Positions 24,499-33,527 of a stretch of DNA of 34,578 nucleotides are shown here, in pieces (positions within the stretch are counted from its first letter, which is position 1; the number at the start of each line of letters is the position of its first letter). A program made the position numbers and the translations under genes. This DNA is from Bacteroidia bacterium (GTDB lineage: Bacteria > Bacteroidota > Bacteroidia > B-17B0 > Aurantibacillaceae). The stretch covers positions 1 through 34,578 of the forward strand of contig JAEUTM010000319.1 of the NCBI GenBank assembly GCA_016788025.1, given 5' to 3'. Below the pieces are notes generated by a model. The model did no database searches and was not told where the DNA came from. It worked only from the letters and a program-made list of their open reading frames with translations.

Positions 24499-26373
24499 TT
24501 ATTCTTTTACCAACCGGACTACTTGCTGTCGGTCAGCTTCGCGGAGCTTTATATAATACAATCCGCTGTGTAAACTCTGTAGATCCAGGTTAACAGCAGA
24601 CGAAACCATTTTTTCTGATTTAATTAATTGTCCTATTGAATTGTATATTTCAACAAAAACCCTATCGCCAAATAATTCCGAACGTATGGTAATCTGTCCA
24701 TTACTTGGATTTGGGAATACTTCAAGGCCAAACCCTGAATCGATGTTCTCGTCTATTCCCGTACAAGGCTTGACAGTTACATTTACTGTAGCTGAACCAG
24801 GGCAGCCATTGGCGTCCTTACCATTGACCACAAAAACTGTACTTGCATTAAGAGCAATAGTAAATGTGCTCGTTTGATTATTGTTCCATGTATAAGTGGT
24901 AACGCCACCTGCCGTTAAAACAACACTTTCCTTGGCGCATATACTCGTGCGGGAAGCGCTTGCCGTGAGGGTAGGAAGAGCGTACACTGTGAGAGAACTT
25001 GTCACAGGATCGCTTACACAGTTGTTGGTTCCACCATATGTTCCTGTTACAGTATATACATAATCTCCGGCCGCTATTGGCTGTACAGCGCTAAAGCCGT
25101 TTGAAAAGGTGTAGTTGTTAGCGCCCTGTGGGGTCATTGTAAACATCGCACCAAGACAAATGCTTCCACTGTTAACGGTTATACTAGGCGTTTGTTTTAC
25201 CAGGACATAACTGGTAGGATTATTTATGGAAAGGCATCCCAACGCATCTTCAGTTGTTACAGTATACGTAATATTCATATTCGGAGTATCTGTTAACGGA
25301 GAAACGCCTGTGATAAATCCAGGATTTACAGTATAATTTACGCCCCCGGTGAGATTTAGAGTTACAGTTTTTCCTGAACAGATAACGTTTGGTGTTACAG
25401 AAGTTATTCCGGCCGTAGGCGATGGATTAACTGATAGTGTAATAATGGTCGGGTCCGAAACACCACAAGAATATGTTGCTGTAACCGACATGTTTCCGCT
25501 TGTGCCCGCTGTCGCCGTTATAGAACTTAATGTGCTTGTGCCAGTCCAACCGGTCGGAAGCGCCCAGGAATAACTTGTTGAACCAGTCATAAAAGTAGCC
25601 TGGTAGAATTCAGAGGTGCCCTCACAAAGCAAAGTGTTCCCGGTAATGGCTGTTGGAGGAGCCGGTGTGTATGGTAAAAAACGATAGGCTGTCAGAGCGG
25701 CTGGACTCCCTCCCCAGGTATTATTTCCGTTTCTTCCCGGAGCCGGAGTTGCAACTGTGCCCAGGGTGTTTTCTATACCCTGTGTGCTGCCCAGTGTCTG
25801 ATTGGGATCGGGATAAGCGCTTCCAGTGTGAATTTCGATAATGTTCGAACTTTCGTATAGAACGATCTGACCGGTGTTTGGATTGGAATTTGAAAAGCAT
25901 GGTACGTCACTGTACGTTACTATAAACATTTGGTTTGGACTCACACCCACAGTCGTATAACTTATAGTACCACTAAAACGCGGATCCAAGTCAGTCATAT
26001 TGAAAGCAATCATACCGTTTGGTGTTGTACTATTAGGTATGTTTTGTGTGTTATGCACATACTGCGCTGACGGAAATGCCATGTAATCGAGCATTATAAA
26101 ACCGTTTGTGCAAATATGCACCATGTTGTAGGAGCTACAATAAAAGTCAAAATTGAACCCGATCGGAATAGCGCTTACGGATCCGTCATCGCCAGGAACT
26201 GATCCCGAAACCGGATTGGTAAAAGATGAATTGGCAATTGGGGGTCCCTGCGGAAATACGCTATGGCTAATAGGCAACGTTACATAATTCGAACAGGTGG
26301 GTACACATTGTCCGAAAATAAAAGATGCGTTACTCAAAAAAGCTAGGATAAGAATGAGTAGACTTTTTTTCAT
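24499..26373 (-). CDS. Secreted Ig/PKD-like repeat protein with T9SS type A sorting domain
   Basis: The 624-residue product has a signal peptide (about residues 1-21, ending I-F-G-Q). A beta-sandwich region at about 22-235 contains C-T-N-G-F-I and G-I-E-N. Several Ser/Thr/Gly-rich repeats of about 80 residues follow (about 240-535), each with the pattern of bacterial Ig or PKD-like domains and paired cysteines. The last 80 residues are a T9SS tail: L-E-V-F-P-N-P-S-N-G (near 550), Y-N-S-I-G-Q-L and L-H-S-G-L-Y-Y-I-K-L. It should be exported through the type IX system to the surface. The ligand is unknown; adhesion is an inference from the domain type. The gene has its own strong terminator. 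Confidence 0.85.
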   Translation of the reverse strand: MKKSLLILILAFLSNASFIFGQCVPTCSNYVTLPISHSVFPQGPPIANSSFTNPVSGSVPGDDGSVSAIPIGFNFDFYCSSYNMVHICTNGFIMLDYMAFPSAQYVHNTQNIPNSTTPNGMIAFNMTDLDPRFSGTISYTTVGVSPNQMFIVTYSDVPCFSNSNPNTGQIVLYESSNIIEIHTGSAYPDPNQTLGSTQGIENTLGTVATPAPGRNGNNTWGGSPAALTAYRFLPYTPAPPTAITGNTLLCEGTSEFYQATFMTGSTSYSWALPTGWTGTSTLSSITATAGTSGNMSVTATYSCGVSDPTIITLSVNPSPTAGITSVTPNVICSGKTVTLNLTGGVNYTVNPGFITGVSPLTDTPNMNITYTVTTEDALGCLSINNPTSYVLVKQTPSITVNSGSICLGAMFTMTPQGANNYTFSNGFSAVQPIAAGDYVYTVTGTYGGTNNCVSDPVTSSLTVYALPTLTASASRTSICAKESVVLTAGGVTTYTWNNNQTSTFTIALNASTVFVVNGKDANGCPGSATVNVTVKPCTGIDENIDSGFGLEVFPNPSNGQITIRSELFGDRVFVEIYNSIGQLIKSEKMVSSAVNLDLQSLHSGLYYIKLREADRQQVVRLVKE

Positions 26374-26569
26374 GGTGTTTGGTTTAGTTAAACAAAGGTT
26401 TGGTTATATAAAATTAAGAAATATGGTGATACAACAAAATCAAAAGAAAAATGTGCGACATTGGATTGACGAAAATCAATACTTCCTGTCATATCAACGT
26501 CCGCGCCAGCCTCTTATTTACTGCTTCTAAATCCTTTTAAATAAAGCAGAGCGAGTTATGTAAAAAACA

Positions 26570-26593
26570 AATCCCGGGATTTCTCCCGGGATT
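26570..26593 (-). terminator. Terminator of the pyrophosphatase-YceI gene
   Basis: The 10-bp arms AATCCCGGGA and TCCCGGGATT (26570-26579 and 26584-26593) pair perfectly around a 4-base loop. On the minus strand TGTTTTTTA follows. It lies 24 bases after the stop of the gene at 26618. The rest of the 26374-26617 gap shows no gene; it holds the unresolved promoter region of the gene at 24499. Confidence 0.85.
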
Positions 26594-26617
26594 CGTAAAA
26601 CATTATTTCGTGTTTAA

Positions 26618-29347
26618 TTATTTTTTTGGTTGAGCTCCCTCAATTGCAAATTCAATTTTTACATCATCACCATCAATTCCAAAATCGTGACGGTTAAAAG
26701 TTGCTTCTCCCTCAAAACCTGCAACATTCATGTTTGGATCCCATTGCGGTTGAGTAAGTCCAGCATAATTAAATGTTAAGCTAAGCTCTTTTGTTACTCC
26801 TTTCAGCGTTAGTTTTCCATTCGCAACATAAGCGTAGTTACCGCCTTTGTCGTTCTTCTGAATATCGTTAGCTTCGAAAATAGCTTGTGGATATTTAGCA
26901 ACGTCAAAAAATTCAGGTTTATCCTTTAGATGACCATCACGCATTGAATTCTGAGTGTTTAAACTCTTCATATCCATACGTATGAATATTTTCGGTCCGT
27001 TTGCATCATCGAAATTCACGTAACCGCTGTCGATATTAATTGTTCCTTTTACGTTAGTCACGATATGTTTTACACTAAACGCAACAGAACTGTGTGCGCC
27101 ATCAACAACATAAAGCCCTTTAACTTCTTCGATCGGTTTTGGAGCAACCATAGAAGCACTGTCAATTGCAACTGTTGAAGGATCCTGGTGTTCAAGCGTC
27201 ATATCAGAGCTGGTTACAGCAATGTATGGAGCAATAACCAACGAAACAATACTCATCAATTTGATAAGAATATTCATAGATGGTCCGGAAGTGTCTTTAA
27301 AAGGATCTCCTACTGTATCACCCGTTACTGAAGCTTTGTGCGGTTCCGATTTTTTGTAATAGGTTTCCCCGTTGATAACCACTCCTTTTTCGAACGATTT
27401 TTTAGCGTTGTCCCATGCACCACCTGCATTGTTCTGGAATATTCCCATTAGCACACCACTAACAGTAACACCTGCTAATAAACCGCCAAGAATTTCTGCA
27501 GAACTAACACCTTCAAATACGCCTTTCAGGCCAAATCCGATAATTACCGGCGTAATTAAAGCGATTGCCCCAGGCATTAACATTTCGCGGATAGACGCTT
27601 TGGTGGAAATAGCAACGCATTTTTCATACTCAGGTTTTGCTTTGTATTCCATAATTCCAGGAATTTCGCGAAACTGACGACGCACTTCCTGAACCATATC
27701 CATAGCAGCACGACCAACGGCTGCTATTGCAAGCGCAGAGAATATAAAAGGGATCATTCCGCCCACAAAAAGGGCAGCTAACACAGGAGCCTTGTAAATA
27801 TCTATTGCACCGATTCCGGCAACTCCCACAAAGGCAGCAAATAAAGCCAGGGAAGTAAGTGCTGCAGAAGCGATCGCAAATCCTTTACCGGTAGCCGCGG
27901 TTGTATTACCTACAGCATCCAGGTTATCCGTACGTTCACGAACTTCAGGAGGCAACTGACTCATTTCGGCAATACCGCCAGCGTTGTCTGCAATGGGCCC
28001 GAAAGCGTCAATAGCTAACTGCATTGCAGTAGTTGCCATCATACCTGCGGCAGCAATTGCCACGCCGTAAAGACCTGCGCATGAATAAGAACCAACAATA
28101 CCTGCTGCAAGAACTAAAATCGGAGCCACGGTAGATTTCATACCTACTGATAAACCCCCAATAATGTTTGTAGCGTGACCCGTAGCTGACTGTTGAATAA
28201 TAGAATTAACCGGTTTTTTGCCCATTGCGGTAAAATACTCAGTGATCATACTCATTAGGGCACCAACAACAAGACCGATGAAAATAGCACCGAACACCCC
28301 ACCTTTTGTAAATTCAAATCCCCGTAGGGTCAGAGAGTCAGGAAGCATCCAGTTAACGAGGAAATAACAAGCCACAACCGTTAAAATAATAGAGGACCAG
28401 TTCCCAAGATTTAACGCGTTTTGAACGCTGTCTTTTTCACCTTTCACACGAACAAAAAACGTCCCAATAATAGAGAAGATAATTCCAAGACCAGCGATTA
28501 CCATTGGCAATAAAATAGGCGATAAGCCATTGAAATGATCTGTTTTTGCGTCAATCTCCTGACCTAAAACCATGGTTGCGAGAATTGTCGCTACATAAGA
28601 GCCGAATAAGTCAGCTCCCATACCTGCAACGTCACCCACATTGTCCCCTACGTTATCGGCAATAGTTGCAGGGTTACGAACATCATCTTCCGGAATACCG
28701 GCTTCCACTTTACCAACTAAATCTGCACCAACATCCGCTGCTTTTGTATAGATCCCCCCACCAACACGCGCAAACAAAGCAATTGATTCAGCACCCAAAG
28801 AAAACCCGGTTAAAACCTCAATAGCAGTGCTAACCTGGTGAGTTCCCAGGTTAGAGAACATTGCCAGGAAGACAATAAATAAACCGCCCAAACCCAACAC
28901 CGCAAGACCAGCAACGCCCAGCCCCATTACAGTACCTCCTGTAAAAGAAACCTTAAGAGCTTTCGCTAAACTCGTGCGGGCCGCCTGAGTTGTGCGAACA
29001 TTAGCCTTGGTTGCTACGCGCATTCCAATGTATCCCGCCGTTGCAGAAAAAACTGCACCAATAATGAACGCTAAGGAAATAATCCAGCTTGAATGAATCT
29101 CCTTACCATTCACCTCATGTATTGTTCCGCTCCATGCTAACAGTGCAGCAGCAACTATTACGAAATAACTTAAAATCTTCCACTCGGCTTTCAGAAAGGC
29201 CATTGCACCGTTAGCAATATAACCTGCCAACTCCTTCATATTTGCATCGCCCGCATCCTGCTTGCTAACCCAGGCAGATTTTACGGCCATTACGATCAAT
29301 CCAACGATCCCAAGAAGCGGGACTAAATAAATAATACTGTCGCTCAT
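26618..29347 (-). CDS. hppA: Membrane-bound ion-pumping pyrophosphatase fused to a YceI domain
   Basis: The first 710 or so residues form a complete membrane pyrophosphatase, which couples PPi hydrolysis to H+ or Na+ export. PPi-binding D205[10 protein letters not shown], the Asp-rich D-N-V-G-D-N-V-G-D motif (231-239) and [10 protein letters not shown] (676-685) are intact, and there are many membrane helices. [10 protein letters not shown] (480-489) matches the K+-dependent class. A linker of about 35 residues follows, then a YceI domain (about 745-905) with V-D-G-A-H-S-S-V-x-F-S-V-K-H and L-T-L-K-G-V-T-K. YceI proteins are periplasmic lipocalin-like isoprenoid binders. The usual pyrophosphatase ends near 700 residues, so the addition is unusual. 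The frame is continuous with one stop. Known topology puts the C-terminus outside the cytoplasm, which fits a periplasmic YceI. Confidence 0.93.
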   Translation of the reverse strand: MSDSIIYLVPLLGIVGLIVMAVKSAWVSKQDAGDANMKELAGYIANGAMAFLKAEWKILSYFVIVAAALLAWSGTIHEVNGKEIHSSWIISLAFIIGAVFSATAGYIGMRVATKANVRTTQAARTSLAKALKVSFTGGTVMGLGVAGLAVLGLGGLFIVFLAMFSNLGTHQVSTAIEVLTGFSLGAESIALFARVGGGIYTKAADVGADLVGKVEAGIPEDDVRNPATIADNVGDNVGDVAGMGADLFGSYVATILATMVLGQEIDAKTDHFNGLSPILLPMVIAGLGIIFSIIGTFFVRVKGEKDSVQNALNLGNWSSIILTVVACYFLVNWMLPDSLTLRGFEFTKGGVFGAIFIGLVVGALMSMITEYFTAMGKKPVNSIIQQSATGHATNIIGGLSVGMKSTVAPILVLAAGIVGSYSCAGLYGVAIAAAGMMATTAMQLAIDAFGPIADNAGGIAEMSQLPPEVRERTDNLDAVGNTTAATGKGFAIASAALTSLALFAAFVGVAGIGAIDIYKAPVLAALFVGGMIPFIFSALAIAAVGRAAMDMVQEVRRQFREIPGIMEYKAKPEYEKCVAISTKASIREMLMPGAIALITPVIIGFGLKGVFEGVSSAEILGGLLAGVTVSGVLMGIFQNNAGGAWDNAKKSFEKGVVINGETYYKKSEPHKASVTGDTVGDPFKDTSGPSMNILIKLMSIVSLVIAPYIAVTSSDMTLEHQDPSTVAIDSASMVAPKPIEEVKGLYVVDGAHSSVAFSVKHIVTNVKGTINIDSGYVNFDDANGPKIFIRMDMKSLNTQNSMRDGHLKDKPEFFDVAKYPQAIFEANDIQKNDKGGNYAYVANGKLTLKGVTKELSLTFNYAGLTQPQWDPNMNVAGFEGEATFNRHDFGIDGDDVKIEFAIEGAQPKK

Positions 29348-29367
29348 AATTTTAATTTATAGGGCTG

Positions 29368-29375
29368 CAAAAATA
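29368..29375 (-). promoter_or_regulatory. -7 promoter box of the pyrophosphatase gene (TATTTTTG)
   Basis: On the minus strand, TATTTTTG matches TAnnTTTG, 20 bases before the ATG. It lies in the 206-base divergent gap. The remainder of that gap (29376-29553) is AT-rich; the best match toward the + gene is CAACTTTG (29507-29514), one base off consensus, and I do not call it. Confidence 0.55.
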
Positions 29376-29553
29376 TGAAATTTTCGGGAATTGTAAAATT
29401 ATTTAAACAATTGATTAACAACTATATAGCAAAATAATTTCACTTTTTTTAGCGACTTTCTAAAGTCATTTCTGAAGGCGTTTTTCCCTGGGCTGCGTCG
29501 AGGTTACAACTTTGTCTTAAAAATAATATAGTAAATTCACCACATTAAAATTA

Positions 29554-31029
29554 ATGGAGCATTACGATCTGATAGTAATTGGCGGTGGGCCCAGCGGTTA
29601 TGCCGGCGCTATGCGCGCTATTGATTTTGGGAAAAAGGTCTTGCTGATTGAAAGGAAACGCATTGGGGGTGCCGGCGTTTACGATGGCGTGTTAACTTCC
29701 AAATCACTCTGGGAACAAGCTCTTAAAACTGCTTCAATACGCAAAATGATCCCGGCCTAGGAAGTTAATATCGACAGCATAAAAAAAATAATTAACGAGG
29801 CCGTTTACGAGCGCAAAACCCAGATGACTTTGCATTTACAGCTTCTTCAAACGCTTCCTAAAAAACTATTCTCTTACGAAAAAGGTACTGCGTCCCTCAT
29901 TGACAAACATACGGTACAGATAGTTAAGGAAGATGGTAAAACCAAAGTAGTAAGTGCGCAAAACATCTTAATCGCTACTGGCAGCAGGCCGCGGATTCCA
30001 GCCAACATTGAAGTGGACGAACAAACAATTGTAACGAGTGATGGCATAAAAAACTGGGATCGCTTCCCTGAAAGCATGGTTGTGCTTGGCGCTGGGGTAA
30101 TTGGTTGTGAATTTGCAACCATTTTTTCCTCATTTGGCAAAACCAAAGTATTTCTTATTGATAAAGCCGATAGGATTTTGCCGTTTGAAGATGAAGACGT
30201 TGCCGATATCGTGAAGAAAAATCTTGAAGCGCAGGGAGCCAAAGTGCATCATGGGGCATCTCTGAAGAGAATGGAAATCAGGAAGGGCAAAGTGGAATAT
30301 GAGCTTGAATACAAAAATGGTTCATGCGAAGTGTTTACTGTCGATAAAGCCTTAATTTCAATTGGTCGCGTTCCGAATGTTGAAAACCTGGGACTTGAAA
30401 AAGCGGGCATTACTGTAAATCCGAAGGGAAATATATGGAATGACGACACGCAGACGAATATCAGTAACATTTATACAGCAGGCGATGTTTCGACCGATGT
30501 TGCCCTTGTAAATGTGGGTGAAAGGGAGGCGAGGCATGCTGTGGTAAGGATGTTTGGCCCAACCGTAAAACCACTTTCCTATAAGAACATTAGCACAATA
30601 ATGTTCCTCAATCCCGAGGTTGCTTCGGTTGGAATGAGTGAGCAGGAATGCGTTGCTAAAAACATTCCTCACAAAGTTGTAAAACTGGATTACTCGATTA
30701 ACGCAAGGGCAATAGCAATGCGTAAAACAACCGGATTTTTTAAGATTATCGTTACCAACGACAATGGTATGAGGATCCTGGGAATGAGGGTCATCGGAGA
30801 ACACGCCAGCAGTGCAATTCAGGCTGTTGCTTACCTTATATACACTAACCAGGGGATACGTGAACTTGCAGATATGATGCATCCGCATCCAAGTATTCCC
30901 GAAGGTGTTCAGGAATGTTTGCGTATGTTGCTTAATAAATCTATTTACAAACCTTATGTGTTTAAAGATAAACTAAAGTGCTTTGTGTGTGAAAATGGTG
31001 TTTGCACGCCTTTAGAAAGTCTCGTGTAA
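29554..31029 (+). pseudogene. Dihydrolipoamide-dehydrogenase-like flavoprotein interrupted by an in-frame TAG
   Basis: The frame from ATG 29554 encodes an Lpd-family flavoprotein of about 491 residues but has TAG at 29758-29760 (codon 69). The same frame continues open to the TAA at 31027-31029, so one substitution would restore it. The FAD loop G-G-G-P-S-G (10-15), the central NAD loop G-A-G-V-I-G, the FAD-binding T-A-G-D-V and the C-terminal H-P-H-P-S-I-P-E are present. Both redox cysteines of the usual G-G-T-C-L-N-V-G-C motif are replaced (G41, V46 in G-G-A-G-V-Y-D-G-V). The C-terminus adds a C-F-V-C-E-N-G-V-C segment. It could be a recent pseudogene, a real variant or a sequencing error. 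A downstream start at 29824 would lack the FAD loop. True substrates are unknown. Confidence 0.8.
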
Positions 31030-31078
31030 GCTAAAGGTATTTTTACATTTTTTAAATCCAACTCCGTTCCATAAACCC

Positions 31079-31086
31079 TAACTTTG
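31079..31086 (+). promoter_or_regulatory. -7 promoter box of the histidine kinase gene (TAACTTTG)
   Basis: TAACTTTG matches TAnnTTTG and sits four bases before the ATG at 31091, which predicts a leaderless or near-leaderless mRNA. Confidence 0.6.
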
Positions 31087-31090
31087 CCCG

Positions 31091-32620
31091 ATGAATAAAA
31101 GGCTCCTTACCTTCATTTCCGTTTCCTTTTCAGTAGCCCTTTTGGTCCTGATCTGTTTCCAGATTTATTGGATCAGAAAGGATTTTAAAGTACGTGAGGA
31201 ACTATTCAGAAATAAAGTAGACGAGGCCTTGAATGTAACGTCTGTCAAACTAGAGCGATTAGATACGCGATCGAACTACACCAAGATCACAGAACGTTTC
31301 CAGGGCATGTTCAGGCCTAATTATAAAGGCAAAGGCCTTGGCTTCAGTGTTAAAGAAGAGGTAAATATAGACAGCAGCGGACACCAGATAAGTCGCTTCA
31401 CACAGAAAGATCTTACCGCCGACTCCACAATTAAATTCGACGCATCATCTGTAAACTTTCTCGATTACATAAAGGAACAGAGCAAACTGCAATCTCAAAG
31501 CGGCGATCTGATAAACCAAAACGGCGGAAATAGTTTTTTCGATTTCAGTTTTACAAGAAAATATTATCCCGGGCGAAAACAAAAAGTTGATACAGTTCTC
31601 TTAGACTCACTTCTAAGAAGTGAGCTTATTAAACAAAAAATTACCGCGCACTATATTTATTATTTAACCTCACTTTATCCTGGCAGCCCGCATCACAGCG
31701 ATCTCAGTCAGGCTGAAAATATGTCGGATTCGCTTGGAGTTGACTATTACACGGTTAATCTTGCTCCAAATAACACGTTCATCGATCCTGAATATCTTAT
31801 TCTTTATTTCCCTACCCAAGACCAGGATGTGTTCAAACAAATGTGGCCTTTCCTTATCACTTCCATTGTTGTGATCTTCATCCTGATTTTTTCTTTCTAT
31901 TTCATCACGGTTAATAACCTAAAACAAAAGAAACTCTCGATAATAAAGAACGACTTCATTAATAACATGACGCATGAGTTTAAGACACCAATCAGCACTA
32001 TCTCTTTAGCCAGTGAAATGTTGGGGGACGACAGCATTTCACAAACGCCTGAGAAAAGGCAGCGTTATTTGAAGATGATTCGTGATGAAAACAAACGCTT
32101 GAGTGTACTGGTTGAAAGCATCCTCCAGACGTCGATATTGGATAAAGGAGAATTTAAACTCAAATTAAGCGAAGTAGACGTTCACGATATTATCAACAGT
32201 GCGATTAATAATACACATTTGCTCATTACACAACGTCAGGGTGTTGTAAACACATCGCTAAAGGCACAGAAATTCAAACTGCAGGCAGACAAGGTTCATT
32301 TAACCAACATTATTTTTAATCTGATTGACAATGCCATAAAGTACTCTAAAGAAACCCCGGAGATAACAATCTCTACATACAATACTGCCGAAGGCATTAT
32401 GATCCAGGTAAGAGACAACGGTATTGGTATTTCTAAAGAAAATCAACGCAAAATCTTCGATAAATTCTATAGGGTACCTACAGGCAACGTTCACAATGTA
32501 AAAGGCTTTGGATTAGGTCTTTCTTACGTTCTTGCCGTATTTTTAAAGCACAAAGGTACTATTTCTGTTAATAGCGACCTGGGCAAGGGCAGTACTTTCA
32601 ATGTTCATCTTCCAATTTGA
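31091..32620 (+). CDS. Sensor histidine kinase, RprX-like
   Basis: The 509-residue product has a membrane segment at about 7-28, an extracytoplasmic sensor region of about 220 residues without a recognised domain, and a second membrane segment at about 252-274. The kinase core follows: HisKA with the phosphorylated H295 in M-T-H-E-F-K-T-P, the N-box L-I-D-N-A-I-K-Y near 415, D-N-G-I-G-I-S near 444 and G-F-G-L-G-L-S near 475. It should autophosphorylate and pass phosphate to the regulator encoded 72 bases downstream. The arrangement and the regulator's similarity to Bacteroides RprY suggest an RprX-type envelope sensor. The signal is unknown. Confidence 0.9.
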   Translation: MNKRLLTFISVSFSVALLVLICFQIYWIRKDFKVREELFRNKVDEALNVTSVKLERLDTRSNYTKITERFQGMFRPNYKGKGLGFSVKEEVNIDSSGHQISRFTQKDLTADSTIKFDASSVNFLDYIKEQSKLQSQSGDLINQNGGNSFFDFSFTRKYYPGRKQKVDTVLLDSLLRSELIKQKITAHYIYYLTSLYPGSPHHSDLSQAENMSDSLGVDYYTVNLAPNNTFIDPEYLILYFPTQDQDVFKQMWPFLITSIVVIFILIFSFYFITVNNLKQKKLSIIKNDFINNMTHEFKTPISTISLASEMLGDDSISQTPEKRQRYLKMIRDENKRLSVLVESILQTSILDKGEFKLKLSEVDVHDIINSAINNTHLLITQRQGVVNTSLKAQKFKLQADKVHLTNIIFNLIDNAIKYSKETPEITISTYNTAEGIMIQVRDNGIGISKENQRKIFDKFYRVPTGNVHNVKGFGLGLSYVLAVFLKHKGTISVNSDLGKGSTFNVHLPI

Positions 32621-32628
32621 TAATAAAT

Positions 32629-32668
32629 GTTAAATTTGTTAAATTTAGGTCTTTAGTGCCTATCTTTA
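32629..32668 (+). promoter_or_regulatory. Promoter with tandem repeat before the response regulator gene
   Basis: The 9-base unit GTTAAATTT occurs twice in direct tandem (32629-32637, 32638-32646). The junction contains TTTG (32635-32638), which can serve as a -33 element. TATCTTTA (32661-32668), one base off TAnnTTTG, follows at 22 bases spacing. OmpR-type regulators bind direct repeats near this position, so the repeat is a candidate autoregulatory site. This is inferred from position and symmetry only. Confidence 0.45.
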
Positions 32669-32692
32669 ATTTACTATTTAACATTTTAAACC

Positions 32693-33394
32693 ATGGATAC
32701 TGTTAAAACTAAAATTCTGTTGGTTGAAGACGATCCCAGCTTAGGACCTCTTCTTCAGGAATACTTAGACGCCAAGGGATTTGAAACCAAATTAGCCGAT
32801 GACGGCAAAAAGGGCAGTGATTTGTTTTTTAAAGGTTCTTTCGACCTGCTGCTTCTTGATGTTATGATGCCTGTAAAAGATGGCATTACACTTGCAAAGG
32901 AAATAAGGGTTGTTGACAAAAACGTACCTATTATTTTCCTTACTGCAAAGAGCATGAAGGAGGATACAATAGAAGGATTTAATGCTGGTGCAGATGACTA
33001 CATTACCAAGCCTTTTAGTATGGAAGAATTGTTGGCCAGGGTAAACGCTGTTTTACGAAGAACAAATAAAGTTCGTTCTTCTGAAGGTGAAGATTCTGAT
33101 TTTAAAATCGGTAGCTACCAATTTAATTCTGAAAAGCAGATTCTTCAGCATAATGGCATCGAGCAAAAACTAACAACTAAAGAAAGTCAATTGTTACGCC
33201 TTCTTTGCATCCATAAGAACGATGTTTTGGATCGGACCTTTGCTCTGAAATCTATCTGGCATGACGACAACTATTTTAATGGCCGAAGCATGGATGTATA
33301 TATAGCAAAACTTAGGAAATATCTTAAAGATGATTCCAAAGTCGAGATCATAAACATTCATGGTAAAGGTTTTAAATTACTAGTGAATCAATAA
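32693..33394 (+). CDS. rprY: OmpR-family response regulator, RprY-like
   Basis: The 233-residue product has a receiver domain with the acidic pair E12/D13/D14, the phosphorylated D56 in L-L-L-L-D-V-M-M-P, T84 and K106 in T-K-P-F-S, and a C-terminal winged-helix DNA-binding domain (about 132-230) ending with G-K-G-F-K-L. Its receiver strongly resembles Bacteroides RprY, including the A-G-A-D-D-Y-I-T-K-P-F-S-M-E-E-L segment. It is predicted to be phosphorylated by the kinase immediately upstream and to control envelope or stress genes. It has its own candidate promoter and a strong terminator. Confidence 0.9.
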   Translation: MDTVKTKILLVEDDPSLGPLLQEYLDAKGFETKLADDGKKGSDLFFKGSFDLLLLDVMMPVKDGITLAKEIRVVDKNVPIIFLTAKSMKEDTIEGFNAGADDYITKPFSMEELLARVNAVLRRTNKVRSSEGEDSDFKIGSYQFNSEKQILQHNGIEQKLTTKESQLLRLLCIHKNDVLDRTFALKSIWHDDNYFNGRSMDVYIAKLRKYLKDDSKVEIINIHGKGFKLLVNQ

Positions 33395-33418
33395 CTCCGA
33401 TTTTCTGCCAAATTATAC

Positions 33419-33451
33419 TCCCGATTCAATTTCTTGAATCGGGATTTTTTT
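33419..33451 (+). terminator. Terminator of the response regulator gene
   Basis: An 11-bp perfect stem TCCCGATTCAA (33419-33429) / TTGAATCGGGA (33434-33444) with a 4-base loop is followed by seven T. It lies 25 bases after the stop. Confidence 0.92.
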
Positions 33452-33478
33452 ATTCAGTTATTTGAAATTCCTGTAACG

Positions 33479-33510
33479 AAAAAAGCCGCCCCGGTTATCC
33501 AGAACGGCTT
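33479..33510 (-). terminator. Terminator of the gliding-type surface protein gene
   Basis: On the minus strand, AAGCCG (33510-33505) pairs with CGGCTT (33488-33483), with a partly paired GC-rich interior, and TTTT follows. It lies 17 bases after the stop at 33528. It stands back to back with the response regulator terminator, as expected between convergent genes. Confidence 0.75.
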
Positions 33511-33527
33511 AAACTCCTTACTACAAA

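Noticed and set aside
26297-26530. A 77-codon + frame in the gap before the pyrophosphatase terminator
   Set aside because: It starts inside the antisense of the T9SS cargo gene, lacks family features and has no promoter; I treat it as chance.
29758-29760. TAG read as pyrrolysine or as a reassigned sense codon
   Set aside because: TAG ends the TPR gene normally at 10011-10013, and no pyl gene or suppressor tRNA is visible in the window.
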